A stretch of DNA of 64,000 nt, taken from Chloroflexota bacterium. Lineage in GTDB: Bacteria; Chloroflexota; Anaerolineae; Anaerolineales; UBA11579. The stretch lies in assembly GCA_013112575.1 (NCBI GenBank), contig JABFGG010000018.1:24277-88276 (forward strand), read 5' to 3'. The notes beneath the pieces were generated by a model, which made no database searches, was not told the origin of the DNA, and worked only from the letters and a program-made list of their open reading frames with translations. Below are positions 53,671-62,638 of this stretch, one piece after another. Position 1 is the stretch's first letter. Every line of letters starts with the position of its first letter. The translations under genes and the position numbers were made by a program.

Positions 53671-55635
53671 TTATTCCCAGTTTTCCTCTTCCCAACCTTC
53701 GTCACCTTTGCGTTTGCGGCGCACAATGGTCATGTCAGCGTCGGGGTCATACTCGACTTCATTGAATTTTTTCTTCTTGCCCTTTTTCTTATCGGCTTCA
53801 GGGTCTACCGGCTTGGGAGTGTCTGCAAAAACGACGCCTTCCTTTTTGGGTTTACCCCGGCCGCCACGCAAAATGCGTCTTTCGCTTTGGGCAAAGATCT
53901 TTTCAATATCGCTGAGGTCCTCAGCGGCCATATCCGGCTTTTGGGGCTCTGGTTTCTCGTCTTTCTTCTTGCGGGGAGCCGGTTTCTTCACCTGGGGTTT
54001 GGGCGTAGGCGCGGGAGCGGCTTCAGCAACAGGTTCAGCTTCCGCCTCAGCGGCAACTTCTTCTTCAACAGCTTCGGCTGCTTCCTCTACGGCCTCTTCT
54101 TCGACCACTTCCGGCTCAGGTTCTTCCACCACCTCAACTTCTGGGAAGTCGAAGGCTTCCAGAGCGGCGTCAATATCTTCCATGGCCTTGGGCCCAATTC
54201 CACCGACCGACAAGATCACGTCAGCATCCAGCTTGAGCTGCATCATCAGGTCCCCGATAGTGGAGAAGCCTTCGCCGCCAATGGCGATGGCAAAGCGGGG
54301 TGAGATACCCAATTCGTCCAGCGGGATATCGAAGGCTGCGGGGGGCAGATCGGCACGTGCTTCAGCTTCAATGGCACGTCGCTCTTCCATGAGTTCCTGG
54401 CTGCGCTCGACTGCGCCGCGTTCCACCTGATCCACGAATTTACCCAGGTTCTGGTATTCCTCTGGAGTGATGGGGCGGCCTTCTGTCTTCTTAGCGAGGA
54501 TGGCTTCGATCTGCGGGATGGTCTCTGATAGGGCTTCGGCTTCAAGCTCAAAGGCCAGGTCATCCTGCAATTTGAATAAGGCATCGCTGGCCGCTTCAGA
54601 CAGACTCTTGATGTCGATACGCCAACTGGTCAGCTTTGCACCCAAGCGGGCATTCTGGCCGTCACGGCCAATCGCCAGACTCAACTGATCTTCTGGGACA
54701 ACCACGGTGGCCGTCTTGGTATCGGCGATTTCATCCAGATACACGCCGGTCACGCGGGCCGGGCTGAGGGCCTTGGCAATGAAAGCTGCCGGGTCGGGGT
54801 TCCATTCAATAACGTCGATCTTCTCGTCATTCAATTCACGCACAATGGCCTGGATACGCACACCGCGGATACCCACACAGGCACCCACCGGGTCAATGCC
54901 AGGCTGTAAAGCGGACACAGCCACCTTGGAGCGGTAGCCGGGTTCACGCGCGATCGAGCGAATTTCGACCAGGCCCTGATAGATCTCCGGGACTTCATCT
55001 TCCAGCAAGCGACGCAGGAAATTCTTATGCGCTCGCGATAATGTAATTTGAGGGCCGCGCGGGGTTTGTTTGACTTCATACAGCAAAGCGCGTACACGGT
55101 CGTGTACACGGAAGCGTTCGCCACGGATCTGGTGATTGCGCGGCATGATGCCTTCGGCCTTGCGGTCCAGCCCAAGGGTGATGGCCCGCGGGTTGGTAGC
55201 CTGTACGATGCCATTAATAATCTCGCCCAATTGGGTATGGTAATGGTCGTACTGTGCCTCACGTTCGGCTTCACGAATACGCTGCTGGATCACCTGGCGC
55301 GCCGTTTGGGCGGCCACACGTCCAAAGTCTTCAGGGGTGGATTCAACTACCACGATGCCGCCCAATTCAGCTTCTTCGTCAAATTTTTTGGCAATTTCCA
55401 GAGTGACTTCGGTGCGGTCGTCCTGCACTTCTTCGACAACCTCTTTTTCGGCAAAGACTTCTACCTTGCCAGTTTCGGTGTCGATCTTGGCAAGCACTTC
55501 CTGCGCGCTGGAGGCGTTAACCGTTTTACGGTACGCCGAAACCATCGCGGATTCAATTGCTTCAATAATTACTTCTAATGGAAGCTGTTTGTCATCCAGC
55601 ACTTCGTTGAACGCCAGGGCAAATTCTTTTTTCAT
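53671..55635 (-). CDS. nusA: transcription termination/antitermination factor NusA, extended
   Basis: NusA of 654 aa. N-terminal domain (1-130), S1 domain and two KH domains to about residue 345 (EIYQGLVEIRSIAREPGYRSKVAVS, GACVGIRGVRIQAIVRELNDEKIDVI, LAIGRDGQNARLGAKLT). A helix-hairpin-helix-like segment at about 425-485 (FSTIGDLMMQLKLDAD, SVGGIGPKAMEDID) is followed by a long Glu/Ala/Pro and then Lys-rich tail with no counterpart in usual 350-500-residue NusA. rimP, which normally precedes nusA, is missing here. Promoter at 55751-55779, with a leader of about 110 bases. Confidence 0.94.
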   Translation of the reverse strand: MKKEFALAFNEVLDDKQLPLEVIIEAIESAMVSAYRKTVNASSAQEVLAKIDTETGKVEVFAEKEVVEEVQDDRTEVTLEIAKKFDEEAELGGIVVVESTPEDFGRVAAQTARQVIQQRIREAEREAQYDHYHTQLGEIINGIVQATNPRAITLGLDRKAEGIMPRNHQIRGERFRVHDRVRALLYEVKQTPRGPQITLSRAHKNFLRRLLEDEVPEIYQGLVEIRSIAREPGYRSKVAVSALQPGIDPVGACVGIRGVRIQAIVRELNDEKIDVIEWNPDPAAFIAKALSPARVTGVYLDEIADTKTATVVVPEDQLSLAIGRDGQNARLGAKLTSWRIDIKSLSEAASDALFKLQDDLAFELEAEALSETIPQIEAILAKKTEGRPITPEEYQNLGKFVDQVERGAVERSQELMEERRAIEAEARADLPPAAFDIPLDELGISPRFAIAIGGEGFSTIGDLMMQLKLDADVILSVGGIGPKAMEDIDAALEAFDFPEVEVVEEPEPEVVEEEAVEEAAEAVEEEVAAEAEAEPVAEAAPAPTPKPQVKKPAPRKKKDEKPEPQKPDMAAEDLSDIEKIFAQSERRILRGGRGKPKKEGVVFADTPKPVDPEADKKKGKKKKFNEVEYDPDADMTIVRRKRKGDEGWEEENWE

Positions 55636-55697
55636 ACTTGGTCTACTCCACGCAGTCTTTCCCGTGCGAGGTGAGTGTTACTCCTGCAGATACGCAA

Positions 55698-55720
55698 GAA
55701 AGTGGGGGTTGCCCACTTTC
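55698..55720 (-). other. hairpin in nusA leader
   Basis: GAAAGTGGG (55698-55706) pairs with CCCACTTTC (55712-55720), loop of five. It lies in the transcribed leader between the promoter and nusA. AGTGGG/CCCACT hairpins are common in leaders of rimP-nusA operons, so this may be what remains of that leader after loss of rimP; that part is inference. Confidence 0.6.
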
Positions 55721-55750
55721 CGGTGAAAACAATATTGGATAAGCCTTTCG

Positions 55751-55779
55751 ATTATAGCGCGATTGGAAACGGAAGGCAA
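55751..55779 (-). promoter_or_regulatory. sigma70-type promoter of nusA operon
   Basis: Minus-strand TTGCCT (55774-55779), exactly 17 bp, TATAAT (55751-55756). Start point near 55744. Confidence 0.8.
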
Positions 55780-55813
55780 GACCACGGCGTTAGATTTTTG
55801 TTAAGGTTGCAGT

Positions 55814-57403
55814 TTATGGAATCCAGACGAAGGAAAATAACGGATGATCTTTTATGAACGAATCAATCAACGCAACCACATTATTCATAAAATCATAATA
55901 GAACAATTCTGTTTCCCAGGCCGAAGAACCGGTTTGTATTAAATCCGAGGTGGAAAAAAACAAAACTTGTGAATCGGGCCTCCAAAAGACACGAGCCACG
56001 TCAATGTCCGATAACACATAGGATTGATCAGTTTGAGTCGAAATTATCTCCAAGTCCTCTTTATAACCTTTCAAAACCATCCAACGTTTGTCAGGCGAAA
56101 GAAAAACCATGGCCTCGTAATCACGAATAGGCACGATCTCACCTTCTTCTGTAATACCGATGGTTTCTAGCTTTTCTATATTCCGCTCTCTATTTCCCCA
56201 TGCAATGTATTTATACTCATCCAAGTCTACCTGCAACAAAACTGGATAATAACCTTCTCTTAAAAACACCTCTTCACCTGTTTCAGGGTAATAGAACCGG
56301 ATTCCAGAGACGTAATCCAAATAATCATCACCCACAGTCATAGATGCCGATAGCAACAAATAGTTTTGCTCTGCATCATAGATGTAGTCATTAAATTGAT
56401 CAGGGTAAATTCTTTGTTTATTTTCACCGATCAAATCACGGGCATATAAAAACCCGTGGCCGAGGATATTGACTCTGCAATGAGTCAGTATTTGATCTTC
56501 CGAAAGCCACTCCCGGAACGCAGTAGCTCCCCCACATCCACTATAGCCCTCCAATTCAATTGATGCTTTCTCAATATTTGCCAGATAGTATGTATTGGTG
56601 TCATTGACCGCGCTTTCGTGAGATACTCCAAAAAACAGGTTTGTTTCATTGGGTGACCATTTCATATATTGCACAACATCGAGTCCGTTAGACAACCTGG
56701 AGCTTGTTTGGGTTTGCATATCATAAAGATGTATATCAGGAGAAACACCCTCAATTTGCCCAATATAAGCTAAATAATTACCATGAGGTGACCAGGCCAA
56801 TTTAAATAATCCAAAGCGAAACACATCCCAAATCCACTCGCGATATCCCGCATCATTAGTTAAGCTCTCAGGGTATTCCTCCAAGGCGTATACTGCATCA
56901 ACGAACAGTGGGAATTTGTCCAAAAAATCATTCGATAACAAATTCGCCACCTGAGTGATTTCCCCATCAGGTAGATGCATCAGGTTCAGGGTGAGGTTGT
57001 TATTAGCCGCATCTTCAAATGTGTCACTCAGCGTGCCACTGTGAAAAGCCAGCCACTGGCCGTCGGGAGAAAGTGCGGTTCTTAGGTTATCAATCGTGCT
57101 ATTCTCCGGAAAAGCAATGACCTTACGCCCAGAGCCATCCCCGCTAACCAGCACAATTGACAATACACCATCTTCAATATCCTTATAAACCAGATATGGA
57201 CCTTCATCGCTCAAAGGGCCATCGGCGCGCAGGGTTGGGATGGGTGTAATAGTCGCAGTTGGCACAAGAGTTGCCGTGGCTGGCACAGGGGTTGAGGTCG
57301 GCACCATCGTCGTGGGAGTGATTTCCTCTTGGTTCACCTCATTGCAGGCCACCAAAGCCAATATCAACCCCAATAACAAGAATCCAGTTTTTACATTTTG
57401 CAT
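55814..57403 (-). CDS. WD40/TolB-like propeller lipoprotein
   Basis: Lipoprotein of 529 aa (lipobox LVAC), Thr/Pro-rich linker to about residue 57, then a large beta-propeller with units such as TALSPDGQWLAFHSG, LAWSPHGNYLAYIG, MKWSPNETNLFFG and VFWRPDSQVLFFST. Resembles the 17402 gene product in kind but not in sequence. Ligand unknown. GGGAGGA lies seven bases before the ATG. Coding is AT-rich; the gene ends just before the nusA promoter. Confidence 0.8.
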   Translation of the reverse strand: MQNVKTGFLLLGLILALVACNEVNQEEITPTTMVPTSTPVPATATLVPTATITPIPTLRADGPLSDEGPYLVYKDIEDGVLSIVLVSGDGSGRKVIAFPENSTIDNLRTALSPDGQWLAFHSGTLSDTFEDAANNNLTLNLMHLPDGEITQVANLLSNDFLDKFPLFVDAVYALEEYPESLTNDAGYREWIWDVFRFGLFKLAWSPHGNYLAYIGQIEGVSPDIHLYDMQTQTSSRLSNGLDVVQYMKWSPNETNLFFGVSHESAVNDTNTYYLANIEKASIELEGYSGCGGATAFREWLSEDQILTHCRVNILGHGFLYARDLIGENKQRIYPDQFNDYIYDAEQNYLLLSASMTVGDDYLDYVSGIRFYYPETGEEVFLREGYYPVLLQVDLDEYKYIAWGNRERNIEKLETIGITEEGEIVPIRDYEAMVFLSPDKRWMVLKGYKEDLEIISTQTDQSYVLSDIDVARVFWRPDSQVLFFSTSDLIQTGSSAWETELFYYDFMNNVVALIDSFIKDHPLFSFVWIP

Positions 57404-57473
57404 TATTCCGTCCTCCCAATACTTTCATACTTTGACAATATCCTTTTCCACAACCCTGTTTCCCAATTACTAA

Positions 57474-58037
57474 TTACTGTGTACTAGGTACTCCTAAGCT
57501 CTTTTGCAAACGCCAGCCCGGTTCATGTACATGCTGCACCACCCCATGCTGGTCAACGTAGGACCATTTACCCTCATCTTCACCAACCACCTGATAGTTC
57601 AGACGCATGTACAGATCATAGGCAGCCTGGTTATCCCGAGTGACATTGAGTAATACGTTCCGAAAACCGCGCCGCTGCAGATCATCTTCCACCACCTGCA
57701 TCATTCTGGTGCCCACACCCCTGCCGCGGTATTCAGGCCGCACGCGGAAGGAGTGCAGGTAAGCCCTGCTCCAACCGTCGGCCAGCCTGGGGCGTCCGTT
57801 AATCTTCAATTGGATGAAAGCCTGCCCGATCAAACCTATCTGTGGCACCTCTACCACCCACAACACGGCTTTGCCCACCTGCATGCGTTGGTAGGCTTCG
57901 GCATACAGGTTGCGGAAATGAGTATATTGCCCTTCCCATTCAAGCGCCGGCAGATCGGCCTCTCGCAGGTGGCGTATCAGCAACCCCTCAACGGGTTCGG
58001 AGGCTGTGGCAATAGGTGGAGGTCTGTGCTCAGTCAT
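57474..58037 (-). CDS. GNAT-family N-acetyltransferase
   Basis: Acetyl-CoA-dependent transferase of 187 aa. IRHLREADLPALEWEG starts the fold; motif A is YLHSFRVRPEYRGRGVGTRMMQVVE, with the RGRGVG pyrophosphate loop; motif B NVTRDNQAAYDLYMRLNYQVVGEDEG. The substrate is not evident. The start at 58037 overlaps the CCA gene stop by eight bases (ATGACTGA), so it is translationally coupled to it; an earlier codon would run far into that gene. Confidence 0.88.
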   Translation of the reverse strand: MTEHRPPPIATASEPVEGLLIRHLREADLPALEWEGQYTHFRNLYAEAYQRMQVGKAVLWVVEVPQIGLIGQAFIQLKINGRPRLADGWSRAYLHSFRVRPEYRGRGVGTRMMQVVEDDLQRRGFRNVLLNVTRDNQAAYDLYMRLNYQVVGEDEGKWSYVDQHGVVQHVHEPGWRLQKSLGVPSTQ

Positions 58038-59313
58038 TGAGCAAGCGCTCCAACAAAACTTCTTCTTCTTCGGGCGTGGACACTTCGCCGTCCAGCCAGG
58101 CGGAGCGCAGGGTGGTGAGGATCTCTTTGTAGCGCGGCCCTGGCTCCAAACCACGCTCTTTTAATGTATGGCCGTCTGCGCGGGCCTTTATATCTACCCA
58201 ATCATTGAGGTAATTTTCTACCAATCGTTTCTGGTTGGCATCTTCCAGAACGTACGTCATAGCCTTTAAAGCTAGGTCTGGGACATGTTCCAAGCATTTT
58301 ACAAGTTGGCTGGGCGAGGCTTCCGACAAATCGGGCAAGTCGCTTTTCAATTTGCTGGCTGCCAGGCTGGCTTCGGTCAGTTCAGTAGAAAATTGCAGAC
58401 GCGCAGCTATCCGCTGAATGTCTTCTTGTGGTAAATAAGCCAGCCAAGTCACATAAGCCATATCAGCGTTCTCGGTGTCGCCGGGCAAACGTCCAAGGCC
58501 TGCTCGCACAGTCGCGTTCAATACTAAATCCTGATCGATTGCCGCCAATACACCAAGGTCATCCAGCCGTTCCAGGATAGCAATACGTTCCACTTCCAGG
58601 ATGATGTGATCCAGTTCGTGACGAATACGGTCACCGGACAACTCAGCAATATATGGCAAGGCGGCCTGCAGCAATTCTAGTGTGTGTGGCTCGATCTCAA
58701 AGCCCAAGCGCTGCTCGTAGCGTACCGCCCGGAAGATGCGTGTGGGGTCATCGATAAAGGACTGGTCGTGCAATACACGTATAAGTCCCTGATCCAAGTC
58801 TTGTTGAGCTTCCGGTACACTCAGAATTTCGCTTACTGCTTCTGACAAGGGCAATGCAAAGGTATTCACCGTAAAATCGCGCCGTGCCAAGTCAGCTTGC
58901 ATATCACCCGGCTGCACCTTGGGCAAAGCAGCAGGCTGTGTGTAGCTCTCGCTACGTGCCGTCACAAAATCCAGCAACTCAGGCAGTTCACTTATGTTTA
59001 TGGCCTCATCCGCAAAATCCTGAAGTGTTTGTACGAGATTACTCTTTACTGATGTTACAGTCCAATTAGCCGTACCAAAGCGCTTATGCACCCGCAAATC
59101 ACCCCCATAGCTCTTGCGCAAGGCTCTCGCCAGTTTGACAGCATCGCCCACCACAACAAGGTCATAGTCTGTGCTGCTGATGCCCAGCTTTAGATCGCGC
59201 ACAAAGCCCCCCACAATATAGAGAACTACGCCTTGCTTTTCTGCCAGGTTCGAAACAGCCTTGAGCAAAGCACGTGCAGCAGCCGGGATGCGTTGGAATA
59301 AATCGTCAGACAT
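58030..59313 (-). CDS. cca: tRNA CCA-adding / poly(A) polymerase family nucleotidyltransferase
   Basis: Class II nucleotidyltransferase of 427 aa that adds or repairs CCA on tRNA ends. LYIVGGFVRDLKLG and SSTDYDLVVVG hold the GG and DxD catalytic motifs, ARRDFTVNTFAL the RRD motif, and DDPTRIFRAVRYEQRLGF the base-recognition region. Some such enzymes only add A or CC; I cannot tell which. Promoter TTGTTG-N17-TACAAT ends nine bases before the ATG at 59313, so the leader is two bases or none. Confidence 0.88.
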   Translation of the reverse strand: MSDDLFQRIPAAARALLKAVSNLAEKQGVVLYIVGGFVRDLKLGISSTDYDLVVVGDAVKLARALRKSYGGDLRVHKRFGTANWTVTSVKSNLVQTLQDFADEAINISELPELLDFVTARSESYTQPAALPKVQPGDMQADLARRDFTVNTFALPLSEAVSEILSVPEAQQDLDQGLIRVLHDQSFIDDPTRIFRAVRYEQRLGFEIEPHTLELLQAALPYIAELSGDRIRHELDHIILEVERIAILERLDDLGVLAAIDQDLVLNATVRAGLGRLPGDTENADMAYVTWLAYLPQEDIQRIAARLQFSTELTEASLAASKLKSDLPDLSEASPSQLVKCLEHVPDLALKAMTYVLEDANQKRLVENYLNDWVDIKARADGHTLKERGLEPGPRYKEILTTLRSAWLDGEVSTPEEEEVLLERLLND

Positions 59314-59322
59314 CACAACAAA

Positions 59323-59351
59323 ATTGTACTTGATTGGGGAATACACAACAA
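59323..59351 (-). promoter_or_regulatory. promoter of cca, nearly leaderless
   Basis: Minus-strand TTGTTG (59346-59351), 17-bp spacer, TACAAT (59323-59328); nine bases to the ATG at 59313 and no ribosome site. Confidence 0.5.
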
Positions 59352-59391
59352 AGCATGTCCCCCAAAACTGATTGCAAGACTACCCGGTTTT

Positions 59392-60552
59392 CTATCCTAT
59401 CGGCGTATCCGTAGCTGTAGGACTGGGCTCGATCACCGCCGGTACCTGCTCAGGATCTGGGGTGTTGGTCGAAGTCGGCTCAGGCGTGTCCGTAACTGTT
59501 GGGCTGGGCTCCAGGGTTAGCGTGGGCGTCTCGCTGGGCTCAAGGGTAAAAGTGGCGCTGGGTATTGGTGTGGCTGTCAGCGTGGGCAGCGGTTCAACAA
59601 CACCCGGCTGGAAAACGAAGTAATACCAAGCTCCGAAGGCAATCACCAAACCAACGATGATGGCAGCTAAAGCCATAACCAGACAGGATGGCCTGCGTCT
59701 GCGCCGCCTGGGCTTTGTGTCACTGTCTTTGTCTGCTTTGGCATCGGCCATCTCCAGTAAAGCTACAGTGATGTTATCTTTGCCACCAGCCTCATTGGCC
59801 TTGTCGATCAATTCCTGAGCAGCTTTATCGAGGTTCTTGTGCGCTTTGAGGGTGGCATCGATCTCTTCATCCGAGATCATGTCATGCAGACCATCGGAGT
59901 TAACTAGCAAAAGGTCGCCAGGCAAAAGGCGCATGCCCTGGTTGGCTTCTGCATCTTTATCGTTCTGGTCTTCGCGCAGTCGTATACGCAGATCTACTTC
60001 TACAGGACGGGAGGAACCCAAATGACGCCGGATGATGTTGGAATTGGGATGGTCTCGGATCTGATCCTTGGTCAGCACCCCCGCCTCATAGGCTTCCTGC
60101 ACCCAGGTATGGTCCACAGATATCTGGCGGAGCAGCCCGTCGCGCAATAGATAGAGGCGCGAGTTACCCACCGAAATGGCGTACAAGCGGTCATCGATAA
60201 TCCAGGCACAGGTCACTGTGGTACCCATGCCTGCTTTATCAGGATCACTCTCTGACTGTGCCAGGATGGTCTGGCTGGCCTGGATGGCCGCGGCCTGCAT
60301 AATGGCGGTGGGCTGGCTGCCATCGCTTTCGGCAACTGCCTGGCTGATCATATCCACGGCGATCTCGGAAGCTACTTCACCGGCCTGGTGTCCGCCAATG
60401 CCGTCGGCCACGATAGCAAACAGCGATGGGGTGGTATCGGTGGAACTCAGTTCGTATGCCGTGACGGCAAACTGGTCTTCGTTGTTCTTGCCAGTCATGC
60501 CTTCATGTGATTTGGCAGCAACCTTTAAATGGGCGCGTTCCACAGGGATCAT
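59392..60552 (-). CDS. PP2C-type Ser/Thr protein phosphatase with membrane anchor
   Basis: Removes phosphate from Ser/Thr in signalling proteins. Of 386 aa: PP2C domain (1-250) with NNEDQF, VADGIGGH and the late LVNSDGLHD and GGKDNITVALLEM metal-site motifs. One membrane helix at about 296-318 is followed by an external tail very rich in Thr/Pro/Ser. No kinase gene is in the window. The ATG overlaps the VWA-FHA gene stop (ATGA), so the two are coupled. Confidence 0.92.
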   Translation of the reverse strand: MIPVERAHLKVAAKSHEGMTGKNNEDQFAVTAYELSSTDTTPSLFAIVADGIGGHQAGEVASEIAVDMISQAVAESDGSQPTAIMQAAAIQASQTILAQSESDPDKAGMGTTVTCAWIIDDRLYAISVGNSRLYLLRDGLLRQISVDHTWVQEAYEAGVLTKDQIRDHPNSNIIRRHLGSSRPVEVDLRIRLREDQNDKDAEANQGMRLLPGDLLLVNSDGLHDMISDEEIDATLKAHKNLDKAAQELIDKANEAGGKDNITVALLEMADAKADKDSDTKPRRRRRRPSCLVMALAAIIVGLVIAFGAWYYFVFQPGVVEPLPTLTATPIPSATFTLEPSETPTLTLEPSPTVTDTPEPTSTNTPDPEQVPAVIEPSPTATDTPIG

Positions 60553-62480
60553 GATTCACGCTCCTGAAGGATGGCACGCGGGCGGGTCGTACGGGTCGGG
60601 TTGCTCTCCGTAAAACGGAAACCTACCTTGCCGATGTGAATCAGGTCACCGTGCTGCACACGACCGCCATCTGTAGTCACAGGGGCATAATTGATCCACG
60701 TACCGGCAACTGTTTCCAGATCGGCGAGATGAACGACACCTTCATCATCACGCCATAAACGTGAATGCACTGCTTCCAGCGAATCATCATCTAATGGAAT
60801 TGAAGTCCTTGAAACATCGGAACCAAAGATAATCTCCGGTTGCACCACTGGTTCGATCTCCCCAGGGCGCGGTTCACCCTGTTCAGTAATCGGTGCTAAA
60901 TAAGCATAGGGTTGCTGCTGCCCGCTACGCCGTTGGGGCCAGCGTAACCGCGGCGCAGAAATACGACTGGCGATTTGCGCAAAGCGGCCAGGTTGGGTAT
61001 CGGGGGGAGTGACTTCTGCAACAGGCTGTGTCACGGGGTCTAACGGCGAGGTTTTTACTTTACGCCGCGCACCCATAGGCTGGGGGCTAAGACGGCCTGA
61101 TAAAACCAGCACCAGCAATAAAACCGCCCCGGCCAATAAAGCAATGCCGCCAGCCAGCCAGGCCCCATACCTTGCCAATAGCGAGCTCAAGCCAACCGGG
61201 GCGCGCTGGATGCTTATTTGAATAGGTGTGTCCACGCTGCGGGAGGCCAATCCGATTTCGTCCTCGATCTCGGCACTCAGAACCACTACCTGGTTACCTT
61301 CATATTCAGTCAAGTCCCAATTGAACTGCTCAAAGGGGGCCGTGCCGTTCTCCGCCACGGCTTCACCATTGGCATATAGTGTTGAGCGCACGATCTGGCG
61401 AGGGATGTCATCAGGGAATTCGATCAGGATATCAATAGTGGTGACGGTGGGCAGCAATTGTTCAAGGGCTTCAGCATCGCCGGGTGGGTTGCTGCGCACC
61501 ACTTCTGCCGGAAGAGACACAAATGTGGCTGCCGGAGGAGCGATCTGCATCTCAAAATTTTGGGGAGCAGTAGTTAGTTCGGCATCCCCCTGCCGTATCA
61601 GGGCCACAACCTGGTGGCTACCGCTGTTATCGACTTGAGATTGATAACCCAACTGGTACACACGGCGATAGGGTTCGATCAGGTTTTCAAGATCCGGCAA
61701 GACTTCGGAGCCAGAATAACCTTCCAGGCTGCCACCGGTTTGTTCAGCCATAGCGCGCATGGCATTCACACCGGGCGATTCAAACACAGACTGCGAATCC
61801 ACCAACCACACCAAAATACGCACACCGGCATCATTGGCCCGGTCAGCCTGGTTCTGGAGAGCATCTGCCAGGCTGGCATCCAGAGCAGGTGTCATGAACA
61901 GCACCACGCGCCCCATACCACCTTTAGGAACCGGATCTGCTGCAAGTTCCACGGCCCGGGAAAGCACATCCAAGCCGGGTGAGGTACTTTGTAAATCAGC
62001 CTCGAATACCTGTAGGGCATTCAACCATTCAATCGAATTCGTTGTGTGTTGTACCAGGTTCCCGCTGGGCACCACAATGCTCAGGTCATCGTTCTGGTCA
62101 CCTGCGTTGGCTTTGCTGGTGGCCCACTCACTCAGATTGGAGACGAGATAATCATAGCGGGTATTGCCCTCACCATCCCGAATAGCAAAAGTATCGTCCA
62201 GATTAAAGGCCACCACGATCTGCGCCCCTGGGCGAATCTCATTAAGTTCGCTGGCCGGGAACGGGGAATTGTTTTCAATGACGGTCACGTCCGCCGCGGT
62301 CAAACCTGACAGGAAGTTACCCTGTTCATCCCGCACGTCCAGATAGGCAGACATACGGGGGAAACTCTCGACTACGGGAGGGCTGAGTGTGGCGCGTATA
62401 GGAGTTTGCGCGTAGGCTACCAGCGGTAAGAACAAACATGCCAGCACAACGGCAATGAGGCCACCTGTGGGTTTAGACAC
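60549..62480 (-). CDS. membrane protein with VWA-like and FHA domains
   Basis: Protein of 643 aa: signal peptide (VVLACLFLPLVAYAQ), a von Willebrand A-like domain from about 55 to 290 (IVVAFNLDDTFAI, VVLFMTPALDASL), beta-rich region, one membrane helix near 450-475, a proline-rich cytosolic linker and a C-terminal FHA domain (SRTSIPLDDDSLEAVHSRLW, ADLETVAGTWINYAPV, GDLIHIGKVGFRF). FHA binds phosphothreonine, so the coupled PP2C may act on its ligand. The GTG at 62480 is chosen because TGTTAAAAT ends seven bases before it. Confidence 0.82.
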   Translation of the reverse strand: MSKPTGGLIAVVLACLFLPLVAYAQTPIRATLSPPVVESFPRMSAYLDVRDEQGNFLSGLTAADVTVIENNSPFPASELNEIRPGAQIVVAFNLDDTFAIRDGEGNTRYDYLVSNLSEWATSKANAGDQNDDLSIVVPSGNLVQHTTNSIEWLNALQVFEADLQSTSPGLDVLSRAVELAADPVPKGGMGRVVLFMTPALDASLADALQNQADRANDAGVRILVWLVDSQSVFESPGVNAMRAMAEQTGGSLEGYSGSEVLPDLENLIEPYRRVYQLGYQSQVDNSGSHQVVALIRQGDAELTTAPQNFEMQIAPPAATFVSLPAEVVRSNPPGDAEALEQLLPTVTTIDILIEFPDDIPRQIVRSTLYANGEAVAENGTAPFEQFNWDLTEYEGNQVVVLSAEIEDEIGLASRSVDTPIQISIQRAPVGLSSLLARYGAWLAGGIALLAGAVLLLVLVLSGRLSPQPMGARRKVKTSPLDPVTQPVAEVTPPDTQPGRFAQIASRISAPRLRWPQRRSGQQQPYAYLAPITEQGEPRPGEIEPVVQPEIIFGSDVSRTSIPLDDDSLEAVHSRLWRDDEGVVHLADLETVAGTWINYAPVTTDGGRVQHGDLIHIGKVGFRFTESNPTRTTRPRAILQERES

Positions 62481-62487
62481 GCGCGGG

Positions 62488-62496
62488 ATTTTAACA
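62488..62496 (-). promoter_or_regulatory. extended -10 element before VWA-FHA gene
   Basis: Minus-strand TG-T-TAAAAT, TAAAAT at 62488-62493, seven bases before GTG 62480, the same layout as at 17256-17264. Confidence 0.5.
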
Positions 62497-62638
62497 CAGT
62501 CCATAGACAAACTGCCTAACAGGTCAGAAGTCCTATTCGTCCGCGAAATCACAATACAGAACAAATTAGCAGCACAGCTCCCGCGTTGACGCTACTCAAC
62601 CGCAATGGTTTAATAGCCTTGTCCCACGAGTCTACGTG

